DNA of 64,000 nucleotides from Chryseobacterium indologenes (GTDB lineage: Bacteria > Bacteroidota > Bacteroidia > Flavobacteriales > Weeksellaceae). How positions within the stretch are numbered: position 1 is the first letter of the stretch; each line of letters opens with the position of its first letter. The notes under the pieces are model-generated. The model had not been told where the DNA came from. It did no database searches and saw only the letters and a program-made list of their open reading frames with translations. The stretch covers positions 3,720,001-3,784,000 of the forward strand of contig NZ_CP018786.1 of assembly GCF_002025665.1 (NCBI RefSeq), given 5' to 3'. Shown in pieces: positions 53,312 through 62,623 of this stretch. The position numbers and the translations under genes were made by a program.

Positions 53312-54515
53312 GTTTTCTCCATTCTGTATAGTCCATAGGTTGGTATCCTGAACCGCAGCTTCCTTCATATTCGCACTCGCCTACATAATAAGCATCATAA
53401 TCTGTATTATCCCACCACTCTTTAAATTTTGGAAGACTGAAAAAATTATTTTCTTTTATAACCTTGAAATCAGCATCATTCAAAAAATAACGAAGTCTAG
53501 CCATCATCTTATTATCATCATTAAATTTTTTATCATAATTATACTGTTCAGCAAAATATGCCAAGTTAGCCATTAGTTTTAATTTTTCATTTCTTGTAAG
53601 ATCAGTGGATTTATCACGTCCCAAAAATTCTAAATAGCTTTTGATATTATCAATAATAAATCTATTTTCAGATGGGTCATTAGGTATATGAATTTTTTGT
53701 AAAAGCTTGAAGGTATCTGCATGCAGTTTGAATTTTCCATTACACACTTTAACCCAAAAAAGCTTACCAAAATCCCGAGGATCCTTTTCATCAAACTTTG
53801 TTCTTTCAGTAACCCATTTTAATAAATCAGGATCTTGTGTATACCCGAAAGTTTTTACTAAACTCTCCATGAAATTTTGATCATTTAAAATAAGCCATTT
53901 GAATTGTGGCTTACTATCATTAAAAAGGTACATATTACGGGCAATAATATATCGTGGAACTTTAATTTTAAAAGAATTATCACCATTAATATTTATTAGT
54001 TCCTTTAATAAAAGCATTGGAAAAATAAATTGTTTATTAGTATTAATGAAAGTATTCTGAGTAGTTGAATAAAGTTCATACTTATTTTGTTCAAGTGTCA
54101 TAGGATTGCCATCAGGATGATTACCAAATACTGTTATGTACCCATTCGTTTGATCGATACTCACGCATTTATTAGAACTATGACTGATTGAAAAAATAGT
54201 TTCAATTTTATTTTTAAAGGATTCAGCTTTTGGTTCAATATAACTGTTACTGATCAAATCATCATAGATAATAGAAGAAGCTAATTTTAGATCTTCTACA
54301 TTCAAATTATAAGGATCATCATATTCCACTTCATCAGACTCAATTTTTTCTTGTAGTTTAATATGTTTTTTAATGTTTTCAACATCAATTTTGCTATCTA
54401 AATTTTCTGATTTTGCATATTGTCTATTTGCAGTGCTCATATTATTGTCTTGTCCCTTATAGTTACAAGCAATCAATAGTAGAATAATTGTGAAAACATT
54501 TGAAATTTGTATCAT
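53295..54515 (-). CDS. Putative immunity lipoprotein A1 (paralogue of A2)
   Basis: The 406-residue protein has a lipoprotein signal (TIILLLIAC, Cys at 17). It aligns along its length with the gene at 55775-57091: IIARNMYLFNDSKPQFKWLI, LVKTFGYTQDPDLLKWVTER, KLFWVKVCNGKFKLHADTF and the end YTEWRKQHPKK. Thus A1 and A2 are paralogues. It starts 11 bp after the stop of B2, so the two modules are read as one mRNA. Membrane anchoring facing the periplasm would suit protection from a cell-wall-degrading effector. No named family recognised. Confidence 0.72.
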   Translation of the reverse strand: MIQISNVFTIILLLIACNYKGQDNNMSTANRQYAKSENLDSKIDVENIKKHIKLQEKIESDEVEYDDPYNLNVEDLKLASSIIYDDLISNSYIEPKAESFKNKIETIFSISHSSNKCVSIDQTNGYITVFGNHPDGNPMTLEQNKYELYSTTQNTFINTNKQFIFPMLLLKELININGDNSFKIKVPRYIIARNMYLFNDSKPQFKWLILNDQNFMESLVKTFGYTQDPDLLKWVTERTKFDEKDPRDFGKLFWVKVCNGKFKLHADTFKLLQKIHIPNDPSENRFIIDNIKSYLEFLGRDKSTDLTRNEKLKLMANLAYFAEQYNYDKKFNDDNKMMARLRYFLNDADFKVIKENNFFSLPKFKEWWDNTDYDAYYVGECEYEGSCGSGYQPMDYTEWRKQHPKK

Positions 54516-54526
54516 TAATTATGAAT

Positions 54527-55723
54527 TTAATCCGGAGCGCCTACACTATCAAATCCCTCTGCGTAACTAATTACTTCTTTTAAATTTGAAAGATTATAAT
54601 AATTATTTTTCTGCATTTCTTCTTTTAACTTAGGCCATTTAATCTTACTTCTTGAATCATCTTCAAAATATGCTCCTAAAATATTCCATCTAGGATCCCA
54701 GCCATCCTGATTCCTATGATTTTTTTTGAACAGGAAATCATAAGTATTTGCAAGATAAGCTACCATTTTAATTTTTTCATTCTCTGAATAATTATTGTAT
54801 TCATCTGTTTCTAATAATTTTGAACCAAACTCCATTAATCCATATAAATCTTTAGGATTTGAACTTTTTCGATAAGCATCAGTCAAACTTTGTAATATTC
54901 CATCTCGTTCTTCTAATTCTTTATTACAATTTTTAGCAAATACAAGTTCACCTATTTTATATTGATCTTTAGATTGAATATATTCATTAATAAGCATTTC
55001 ATTAAATTTTGGTTCTTTATCGTATCCAAAAAACTTGATAAGATTTTTAATGAAAACTTGATCATTCTGTACCAGCCATGCCGTGTATGATTTATTATTA
55101 TTAAACAGGTACATATTTCTAGCAACAATTGTTTTAATACTTTGTTTCCTTATATTTTTTAAATCAGCTATATCTTTCCAATAACATATCTTGACATCTG
55201 CTATATGATTATTATTCTCAGCATCTTTTTCATATTGCAATAATTCAGACTCTTTAGTATAGTCCAGTATTTCAGGGATGCTGTATAAATCTGAAATGAA
55301 AAGTCCATTTTTAAAAATATACGTACTGTATGGATTAACATCAATACTATTTGAGTTTTTAAAAAGCTTAAAGTCTTTTGAACATTTATCTTCAAAATTA
55401 ATATGCAAATACTTTGATTCTGATCTCGGATCAATTATTCTATTGAATACTTTATTGACCGTATTATCAAAGTCTTCTTTACCTGGCTTTTTGTATCCAT
55501 TGTCTTCTAATTCTTTTGATATGATAGATTCAGTGGCTTCTAAATCTTTTAATGTAAATTGATAGGTTGGATAATCTGTTTCACTTTTCTCTCCACTTAC
55601 TCCGGCTGACAGCTGTGATTTAAGAACAGTTAGAAAAGCGTTTTTTATGCCCAATAACATATTTTGTGAATAAAATTCACTCGATATTAAGATAGCCAGA
55701 GAAATTATAACCTTCTTTATCAT
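54527..55723 (-). CDS. Putative immunity protein B2 (paralogue of B1)
   Basis: The 398-residue protein has the same signal peptide as B1 and near-identical residues up to about 210, then diverges (for example LVQNDQVFIKNLIKFFGYDK, ending ISYAEGFDSVGAPD). The sharp change from near identity to clear divergence in the middle of a gene points to recombination that keeps the N-terminal half uniform. It lies between A2 and A1 in the array. I recognise no named family; immunity is inferred from position after a toxin gene and from exported, paralogous structure. Confidence 0.72.
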   Translation of the reverse strand: MIKKVIISLAILISSEFYSQNMLLGIKNAFLTVLKSQLSAGVSGEKSETDYPTYQFTLKDLEATESIISKELEDNGYKKPGKEDFDNTVNKVFNRIIDPRSESKYLHINFEDKCSKDFKLFKNSNSIDVNPYSTYIFKNGLFISDLYSIPEILDYTKESELLQYEKDAENNNHIADVKICYWKDIADLKNIRKQSIKTIVARNMYLFNNNKSYTAWLVQNDQVFIKNLIKFFGYDKEPKFNEMLINEYIQSKDQYKIGELVFAKNCNKELEERDGILQSLTDAYRKSSNPKDLYGLMEFGSKLLETDEYNNYSENEKIKMVAYLANTYDFLFKKNHRNQDGWDPRWNILGAYFEDDSRSKIKWPKLKEEMQKNNYYNLSNLKEVISYAEGFDSVGAPD

Positions 55724-55791
55724 TGTTGTGTTTTTAAAATAAAAGCACAGTTAAATTTAACTGTGCTTTATATATTATTTTTTAGGATGCT
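55091..55791. repeat. Direct repeat copy 2 (paired with 52611-53311)
   Basis: See 52611-53311. Differences in the copy are scattered single substitutions; outside it, identity falls quickly although the gene order is the same. Confidence 0.88.
55742..55769. terminator. 28-bp perfect palindrome between A2 and B2
   Basis: It is identical to the palindrome at 53262-53289 and stands at the same place in the module, 5 bp after the end of gene A2 and 18 bp before the B2 start codon. Confidence 0.7.
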
Positions 55792-57091
55792 GTTTTCTCC
55801 ATTCTGTAATATTCATAGGTTGGTTATCTGGACCGCAAGTACCGTTGTACTCACATTCTTCAACAAAATATTCATCATAGTCAGCGTTATCCCACCATTC
55901 TTTAAATTTTGGAAGGTTGAAATAATTATTTTTCTGTAAAATATTTACTTCCTCCTGATCTAAAAAGAATCTTAACCTTCCCATCATTTTAGAGTTATCT
56001 CCATAGCCTGAAACAAATCTTTTATCATACTTATATTGTTCAGCAAAATAAACAATATTTGCAAGTATTTTCACTTTATCTTCCTTTGAAATGCCAGTTT
56101 CTTTGTTATTAAAATCAGCAAAATATTCAAGATATCCTTTAATATGATCAAGTAAAAATCTATTCTGATTTGACATATCGTTTGTTATATCTGGAGTATA
56201 AATTTCTTGTAAAGTTTTAAAAGTATTAGCATGGATTTTTACTGTTTCATCACATTGCTTTACCCAAAACAACTTTCCATAGTCTTGTGGATCGTTTTTG
56301 TTAAACTTCGTTCTTTCAATAACCCACTTCAACAAATCAATATCCTGAGTATAGCCAAAAGTTTTTACTAAACCATCCATAAAATATGAATCATTAAGGG
56401 TAAGCCATTTGTATTGAGACTTATTATCATTAAACAGATAAAGATTACGCGCAATTAATGTTTGTATATTTTTCTTTCTCTGCTCCTTCAGATTGGACGT
56501 ATCTTTCCATAAATATTTCTTAACTTCATTGCCATTTGCATCTTTATAATTTTTAGAAGCCAAATTTTCTTCCTGAGCTGCTTCACTATATGTTTTTTGA
56601 TAATCAATAATCGTGGGAAGTGGATAAAGATCAGTAATAAAGTTCTGATTTTTAACTACGAATATCCCATTATTTTCTGCATCATTTGGAAAGAAATTCA
56701 GCTCCTTATCACACTTATCAATAAAATTGATATAAAGAAATTTACTTATTGAATTTTTATCAATAGTCCGGTTAAAAATCTGTTTTATTTTATTATTAAA
56801 CTCTTCATTACTGATAGCTTTATAACCATTATCTAGAAGTAATTGGTTCAGTATTGGAGTTGTTACTTCCAAATCTTTATCGGAATACTTGTATGGATTA
56901 TCAAAAGAAGGTATTCCGTATTCTAACTGTTTTTTTAGCATAGTATTAACATCTTGATTAAATTGCAGACCTGCTGAACTTTCTGTAATAGTTGTCACAT
57001 TCTTATTACTTTCAACTTTTTTATCCTGACATGATACAAAAGCGGAAGAAATAAAAAGCAGGCTCATTAAAATTCTATATTTCATTTTCAT
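55775..57091 (-). CDS. Putative immunity lipoprotein A2, adjacent to the effector
   Basis: The 438-residue protein has a lipoprotein signal (LLFISSAFVSC) and shares the array's core: TLIARNLYLFNDNKSQYKWL, GLVKTFGYTQDIDLLKWV and the C-terminal block FKEWWDNADYDEYFVEECEY. It starts only 7 bp after the stop of the 1382-residue effector gene, the position normally held by a cognate immunity gene. Two ATGs, two codons apart (57091, 57085), are possible starts. It should be anchored facing the periplasm, where the effector's two hydrolase domains would attack peptidoglycan. Confidence 0.75.
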   Translation of the reverse strand: MKMKYRILMSLLFISSAFVSCQDKKVESNKNVTTITESSAGLQFNQDVNTMLKKQLEYGIPSFDNPYKYSDKDLEVTTPILNQLLLDNGYKAISNEEFNNKIKQIFNRTIDKNSISKFLYINFIDKCDKELNFFPNDAENNGIFVVKNQNFITDLYPLPTIIDYQKTYSEAAQEENLASKNYKDANGNEVKKYLWKDTSNLKEQRKKNIQTLIARNLYLFNDNKSQYKWLTLNDSYFMDGLVKTFGYTQDIDLLKWVIERTKFNKNDPQDYGKLFWVKQCDETVKIHANTFKTLQEIYTPDITNDMSNQNRFLLDHIKGYLEYFADFNNKETGISKEDKVKILANIVYFAEQYKYDKRFVSGYGDNSKMMGRLRFFLDQEEVNILQKNNYFNLPKFKEWWDNADYDEYFVEECEYNGTCGPDNQPMNITEWRKQHPKK

Positions 57092-57098
57092 TTTTTAT

Positions 57099-60000
57099 TT
57101 AAAGTTCAGATCCTTTTGCACCAGGATTTCCTTTATATTCCGGTAAATTATAATCTGCATCTGTAATTTCGTAATTTGTTGGCACTACATAGGCATAATA
57201 ATCAGAAATTTCATAAGCTACACAATACAATTTCTGCGATTGATTACCTCCTAAAATAACGACTTTATTTCCTTTTTTTCCAGCAACAAAACCTACATGC
57301 CCTCCGCCGGTTCTTGTTTTCACGGCAATTGCTCCGTAAACAGGTCTTTTCAGGTCTTTTCCTTCTGCCCATGTTGCCCATTTTAATGCTCTCACAGCAT
57401 CATATCCTTTATCGGTAGTAACTCCTTCGTAACCATAATGTTTCATAATCCAGTTGACAAAAGCCGCACACCATGCAATAGTTGTTTCATTTTCTGTACC
57501 ATTTTTCATTGCATTTTCATAAGGAGTTCCATCAAAAAACTTCTGGATTTCTTTATTTGTACCGGTTTCAACAAGATTCTTAGCTTCTTCTTTCCAAACC
57601 AGTTCCATCCATAGTGCCCTTCCCTCAAGGTTTGGCATGGCCACTACTTCTCCATCGCAGACTTTTTTATCATATTTAAACCATGTTTTAAGATTGGAAA
57701 GACCTTGTTTTCTATGTTCCCATCCATTAGGATTTACTTCTAATTTATGAGACAGAGTATAACCGTTTAATACTTTACAAATTAAAAAATAATAACGCTC
57801 TTCCTCATCCTCCATTAATAATGCAGTTTCATTTAATGTTTTCCCAAGTGCTTTACTAAAATATTCTCTTTTAAACTTCATCGCATCCTTTTCTGCTTGC
57901 GAATAGCTTTTATTAGGATTTTCCTTCCAATTTGGTATTTTTTTATAAACTGACCAAAACCAACCACCACTGTCTACCGCTAAATAAAGCTTAGTAGCCA
58001 CCAATTCAGGATATGTAACAATATCTTCAGGAACTTTTTCATCATAATCTTTATATGCAACAGGATCAGTCCCATCCCCAGTGAGCTGCTGTATTCCACG
58101 ACCTTTATATTTGTAACCACTAGAGGCATGAGAACTTGATTCTTCTCCTGCTGTCCTAAAAAAGCTGGTTTCAGAATAAACATTTGCTAAAAATGCTATT
58201 TTTTGAATGCATTTATTAATATCATATTTTCTAAACATAGCATTCAATTCCATTGTTAAATCTGCAAAACTTTCACGATCCATGTCTGTAGATTCCCATA
58301 TTTCTTCTTTACCACGCATATGTTTTACCAAACTTCTAATTTCACTTTCAGTAAAATCACGATTACAATAACATGCTTTCTGCTTTCTCACCTCCGCCAT
58401 TTCCACCACCACTGGCATCACATCATTTTCAATAGCTTCAGGAGTTTCTTTCTGAGATACTTTAAGGCAGCCACTTTCATAAAAAATAAACTGTTTCCTA
58501 AGTTCCAGCATTTCTTCTTTTGTAAAAGGAGTTCCGTCTTTTTTGTAGGCTTTGATTCCCAGCTTTTCCATATCCTCTGTTCGAACCAGATCAGCAGGAA
58601 GTGTATTGTTGATGGTAAACTGGCTTTTTTCTATTTTCCAGACTTTCTTTTTGGGATCTGCGGGATCCTGCACCTGACGGGAAACCTGTGCTATATAGTA
58701 ATCAAAGTTTTTTGGTGGGTTCTTCCATTCTTCTTTTGCTGTGAAGGAAACTTCCAGTAAGCCGTCTTTTCCTGTTTTTTCTTCGTTGTAGCTTTGTTTG
58801 CTTTCGTGGGTATAAGTGATATGATCTGTTTCGTTTAAACCTTCTTTAGGGATTTCCTTCAGAACGTCAATCTTCAGAGTTTCTTCAGTCATATTGACGG
58901 TGTGTACCCAAATTTTGTGGGTTTTACCATAGAAAGTCTGCATCCGCTGAATATCTTTACCATCTTCAGTAGAGAACATGATGGAAACAATTTTCTGTTC
59001 GGAAGTAATGATCAGTTCTTCATTGGAATCTAAAACTTCCAGATAAGTTGTAGTATTGTCTACCACCACAGGTTTCGTTCCCTGAATGGTAATGTTTCCC
59101 GGAAGTACAATATCTCCGGATGAGCTTGCCTGCAATTCTACCGTAAATACTATTCGGTATGATGGATTGGGATTTTCCGTTGTTTTGGGGATAGCTGCCA
59201 GCAATTTTTTCTTGTAATCATCATTCGTTGTGATAAGGAAAGACGCTTTACCTTCATTATTAAGGGTAACTGTTTTTTCCTCCAGCATATATTTATCTTT
59301 CTCTTTATAGAAATCATCGCCTTCTCCTTTTACCCAGATTTTTACTTTTAAGGCTTGATTCTGAAGCCCATCCAGTTCAATAAATCCATAGGTTTCTTCT
59401 CCAAATCCTGTTTCAGTGCGCTTCACTCCTGTTCCGTACGCCCAAAGTGCTCTTTTTACCGTAGGTTCTGAAACTTTTACTTTCGCTTCTATTTTCTTCC
59501 CATCGGTATAATCTCCTGTTAAATAAGCGGAAATCGTGTATTCTCCAAGATCATTGAATGTAATGGTTCCGTCTCCGTTATTGGTCACTTTATCCGGTAC
59601 TTCAATTTTTATGGTTTCATTTCCGGACAACGTAGCAATTCTTGCTGTTGCTGTATATTTTATTTTTGTTCCTTTTGGAATATTGGCTGCCGGAAAAGTG
59701 AATTTATCTATTACATTTTGAATCACCTCAAAATTAAAACAGTCTGAACCTGAGAATCCGGGCTGCTTTCCTGCTCCTATCGGATTAGCATAGGCTTCAA
59801 GTATATATTTCCCGAAATACTGATTACTGGCCAGTTTTGCATCGTTATACAGTAATTCTGCCACTCTTTTATTGATTGCGCCAGTTCTGAACGAAGGAGA
59901 GTTTTCAAATAAGGCAACTCTTCCCACTCCTTCTTTTTTAAGATACCAATATACAGATGTCCCGGAAGGCATATAATTAACATTGAACCTGGAAGCCTGT

Positions 60001-61247
60001 ACTTTAATCGTATCACTGAACCTCACCAAACCGGGTTCGCCTTTGACTCCCATTACGCCCAGACTATTCTCGATTTTCACTTCTACAGACTGGGGTTTTG
60101 GATCTGTAGGATCTGTAAATGCCTCTATGGTATATTTACCTGCATTTTTAAAGGTAAGAATAACACGATCACCAATCCCTGTAACGGAAACAAGGTGTGA
60201 AGAGGAAGCTCCGGATGAACTGTTATACAGCACTGCTGTTCCCTGTTTCACAGTCCATTGAACCGTATTTACAGGCATAAAGAATCCCTTATTAAGTATT
60301 TTCGCCTGATCGGTGGTACTGTTAAGTTTACGTTCAATAGATAAGGGTAAAGGAATATTAATCAACGTTGAAGATCCTGGACTGACAATTTTCTTAACAA
60401 AATCCTGTATTACTTCCACATTGATAGAGCATTTTGCATCACCTGCTTTTTTACCATAAGCTTCCAGTCTGTACTTTCCTTCTGTAAGTCTGTCGAATAT
60501 TTTACTCATGGATTGGCTGAAATTGCTTCCCAATCCAATAAATGTTTTTATTTTATCTTTTGTTCCTTCTCCTTTAAACAGTGCCCAGATTATCTTTTTC
60601 TCATCGCCTTTGAACAGAGCTTTCAGATCCAGATTATCTCCGCCAAAAGGATTCATAATAGGAAGAAGCGGGCCATTCATTCCTTTGATATAATAGTAAG
60701 TACCATTAAGTTTATCCGTTGGTATAGGTCTTATCATTGAAATGGATGTCACTGCTATACTTGCCTCAGAAGCAGAAGATGAAGGCCACTGTGGGGAAGT
60801 ATTGGCAACAGAAAATTCATCGGCTTCTTTCACATCAATCTGTGAAACATTGTTGGCCTGCCCGGTGGTTGCAAAAGCAATAGTTCCGGGAACGCCATAT
60901 CCCGGACAATTTCCTGTAGAAGCATCCAACAGTATTTTCATACTCTTGTTGAATTCTACGTTTTCATAATAGTCTTTATATTTTATGTTGCATTTACCTT
61001 TACATGGATAAGTTTTCCCGTCTGAGCCTTTACAGTTCCCAAACCCGTTGCCTCCTCCGAAGCTGTCGGCTTTGTCATCAAGATAGGTAGCAACAGGCTT
61101 GTTCTGTGCAAAATATTTGTTTTTGCCCAGCTTTTTTTTCTGGCTTTTCACTTCCATCGGAACGGCGGTTCCATTGGAGTTATTGGTTACAGAACTGCTG
61201 CAGTACGCAGTAGCTCCTTCTATAATGATGTATCCTTTATCCGCCAT
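57099..61247 (-). CDS. Putative T6SS effector: PAAR-like (DUF4280), Ig-like, GH19-like and CHAP-like domains
   Basis: The 1382-residue protein has no signal peptide. Residues ~1-135 are a DUF4280 PAAR-like domain (MADKGYIIIEGATAYCSSS; KGKCNIKYKDYYENVEFNKS), which caps a type VI spike. Residues ~155-950 contain repeated Ig-like strands. From CYCNRDFTESEIRSLVKHM (~955) to ~1200 is a GH19 chitinase/lysozyme-like domain, with YSETSFFRTAGEES (~1022, probable catalytic Glu) and YKGRGIQQLTG (~1052). Residues ~1215-1365 resemble TIGR02594/CHAP cysteine amidases: AWCAAFVNWIMKHYG (~1258, nucleophile Cys) and GGGHVGFVAG (~1315, His). The T6SS apparatus is not in this window. Confidence 0.82.
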   Translation of the reverse strand: MADKGYIIIEGATAYCSSSVTNNSNGTAVPMEVKSQKKKLGKNKYFAQNKPVATYLDDKADSFGGGNGFGNCKGSDGKTYPCKGKCNIKYKDYYENVEFNKSMKILLDASTGNCPGYGVPGTIAFATTGQANNVSQIDVKEADEFSVANTSPQWPSSSASEASIAVTSISMIRPIPTDKLNGTYYYIKGMNGPLLPIMNPFGGDNLDLKALFKGDEKKIIWALFKGEGTKDKIKTFIGLGSNFSQSMSKIFDRLTEGKYRLEAYGKKAGDAKCSINVEVIQDFVKKIVSPGSSTLINIPLPLSIERKLNSTTDQAKILNKGFFMPVNTVQWTVKQGTAVLYNSSSGASSSHLVSVTGIGDRVILTFKNAGKYTIEAFTDPTDPKPQSVEVKIENSLGVMGVKGEPGLVRFSDTIKVQASRFNVNYMPSGTSVYWYLKKEGVGRVALFENSPSFRTGAINKRVAELLYNDAKLASNQYFGKYILEAYANPIGAGKQPGFSGSDCFNFEVIQNVIDKFTFPAANIPKGTKIKYTATARIATLSGNETIKIEVPDKVTNNGDGTITFNDLGEYTISAYLTGDYTDGKKIEAKVKVSEPTVKRALWAYGTGVKRTETGFGEETYGFIELDGLQNQALKVKIWVKGEGDDFYKEKDKYMLEEKTVTLNNEGKASFLITTNDDYKKKLLAAIPKTTENPNPSYRIVFTVELQASSSGDIVLPGNITIQGTKPVVVDNTTTYLEVLDSNEELIITSEQKIVSIMFSTEDGKDIQRMQTFYGKTHKIWVHTVNMTEETLKIDVLKEIPKEGLNETDHITYTHESKQSYNEEKTGKDGLLEVSFTAKEEWKNPPKNFDYYIAQVSRQVQDPADPKKKVWKIEKSQFTINNTLPADLVRTEDMEKLGIKAYKKDGTPFTKEEMLELRKQFIFYESGCLKVSQKETPEAIENDVMPVVVEMAEVRKQKACYCNRDFTESEIRSLVKHMRGKEEIWESTDMDRESFADLTMELNAMFRKYDINKCIQKIAFLANVYSETSFFRTAGEESSSHASSGYKYKGRGIQQLTGDGTDPVAYKDYDEKVPEDIVTYPELVATKLYLAVDSGGWFWSVYKKIPNWKENPNKSYSQAEKDAMKFKREYFSKALGKTLNETALLMEDEEERYYFLICKVLNGYTLSHKLEVNPNGWEHRKQGLSNLKTWFKYDKKVCDGEVVAMPNLEGRALWMELVWKEEAKNLVETGTNKEIQKFFDGTPYENAMKNGTENETTIAWCAAFVNWIMKHYGYEGVTTDKGYDAVRALKWATWAEGKDLKRPVYGAIAVKTRTGGGHVGFVAGKKGNKVVILGGNQSQKLYCVAYEISDYYAYVVPTNYEITDADYNLPEYKGNPGAKGSEL

Positions 61248-61265
61248 GTCATTTGTTCATAAAGT

Positions 61266-62060
61266 TTAAGTCATTGTGATCGTTTCCCGGTATACTGTTT
61301 TTTCTCCGTCTGACAATATAAAGTCAGCTTTCTTTTTGGAATACTGTTTTTTACGGGAGTTGTATTCCATTTCTATATATAATCTTACCTGGTACTGTCC
61401 CGGCTGGTACAGATATTTTTTTTCCAATTCTTCTTTTATGATAGCAGGAACTTTAATTTCGGAAATAAAAGAAGATTCAAATCCGTACTCTCTCTGTTCG
61501 GCTCTGATAATTCCGTGACATTCAATATCTCCGATTCCTTTAATATTCCATACAACGGATTCATCACTTTTTCCTCCGTTATCTACATAATAAGGAGCAA
61601 ACAAGAGAAGATTCCAGAAAGGTTCTTTCAGTTTATTTTTATAAAAGCCCGTTTCATCTTCAAGAGCTGACAAATATTGGTTTCTGAAAACATCTACATT
61701 CTGATACTTTTCCTGAAGCCCAGCTGTTTTGAGTTTCCAGTTTTCTATATTTTTCTGATGATCTACAGCTCCCAGAAAGCTTCCTTTTTCATCCACTTTT
61801 ATTTCCAGCGGATAAGAGCTTTGTTCCAGGATATGCAGGATTTCCATAAATTTATTTTCGGAGGGAAAAGAGGAATCTTCTACTTTTTCTATCAACCAGT
61901 TTTTGGAATGATCTTCATTTATCTTTTCCTGAACAGTAATTTTAAAGGATGAATAAAATCCTTTTTCTTCCCCGAACTGTATTTCAAGAGCATTTTCCAC
62001 CTGATAATCATGGATCCCCGATGTATATTTCTGAAATGGTTTTACTCTTGTTTCTACCAT
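61266..62060 (-). CDS. Hypothetical protein upstream of the effector
   Basis: The 264-residue protein has no signal peptide and no membrane helix. It is rich in charged beta-type segments (YLYQPGQYQVRLYIEMEY near residue 215; ISEIKVPAIIKEELEKKY). The start is the ATG at 62060. It is 18 bp upstream of the PAAR-like effector and in the same direction, so it may act as a loading adaptor or chaperone for it; this is inference. I recognise no family. Confidence 0.68.
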   Translation of the reverse strand: MVETRVKPFQKYTSGIHDYQVENALEIQFGEEKGFYSSFKITVQEKINEDHSKNWLIEKVEDSSFPSENKFMEILHILEQSSYPLEIKVDEKGSFLGAVDHQKNIENWKLKTAGLQEKYQNVDVFRNQYLSALEDETGFYKNKLKEPFWNLLLFAPYYVDNGGKSDESVVWNIKGIGDIECHGIIRAEQREYGFESSFISEIKVPAIIKEELEKKYLYQPGQYQVRLYIEMEYNSRKKQYSKKKADFILSDGEKTVYRETITMT

Positions 62061-62092
62061 ACTTTGTTATTATTTATAAAAACAAGACGGTA

Positions 62093-62575
62093 TTATTTAC
62101 CACAGTTTTTGTTTGCTACAGTCTCTTCCGGCAGGTTGTAGAGATAAATTTTTTCTACAGTCCCTTTTTCACATTTACTTACCAGATAATTGGCTATATA
62201 ATCCTGCTGATAGTGTGATATTTCTTCACCTAACAGCTCGCCGGCACTTTCTTTATTCGTAATAAAATATGAAGTATTGTCCGTTTTTCTATAAAAAACA
62301 AAGTTGAGTGATGCCGTTTCCGGTTTCGCAAGTAACTTGTTGTTTTTCAATTTATTTTCTACATATTTTGTAATTTCTTTTTTCAGATTACTTTCAGTAG
62401 GTTCAGGATGATCTATAAGAATATAGTATGAAATTTTCACTGCGTTCTTATCATAAGCATTGGTAAAAGTCATATGATCAAGTGGAATAAAGTCATTCTT
62501 TTTCTTATCACAGCTCATAGCTATTAAAAGAAAACATACAATAGTGATAATTTTTACAGATGGTAAATACTTCAT
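62093..62575 (-). CDS. Hypothetical lipoprotein in the effector cluster
   Basis: The 160-residue protein has a lipoprotein signal (TIVCFLLIAMSC, Cys at 22) followed by a Lys/Asp-rich linker and a small alpha/beta domain with YYILIDHPEPTESNLKKEI and SLNFVFYRKT. It lies 48 bp after the DUF3289-type gene. A lipoprotein directly after a potential effector is a candidate immunity protein for it, but no family is recognised. Confidence 0.68.
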   Translation of the reverse strand: MKYLPSVKIITIVCFLLIAMSCDKKKNDFIPLDHMTFTNAYDKNAVKISYYILIDHPEPTESNLKKEITKYVENKLKNNKLLAKPETASLNFVFYRKTDNTSYFITNKESAGELLGEEISHYQQDYIANYLVSKCEKGTVEKIYLYNLPEETVANKNCGK

Positions 62576-62623
62576 TTTTTATAATTATAATAAGGCTCAT
62601 TAAAATGTAATGGCTATTCATTG

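Noticed and set aside
52074..57091. The duplicated array as an insertion sequence or prophage remnant
   Set aside because: There is no transposase, integrase or terminal inverted repeat; the repeat is direct and made of intact exported-protein genes.
58320..58760. 146-codon plus-strand frame inside the effector gene
   Set aside because: Antisense to a well-supported domain region and rich in Phe/His runs typical of reverse-strand shadows.
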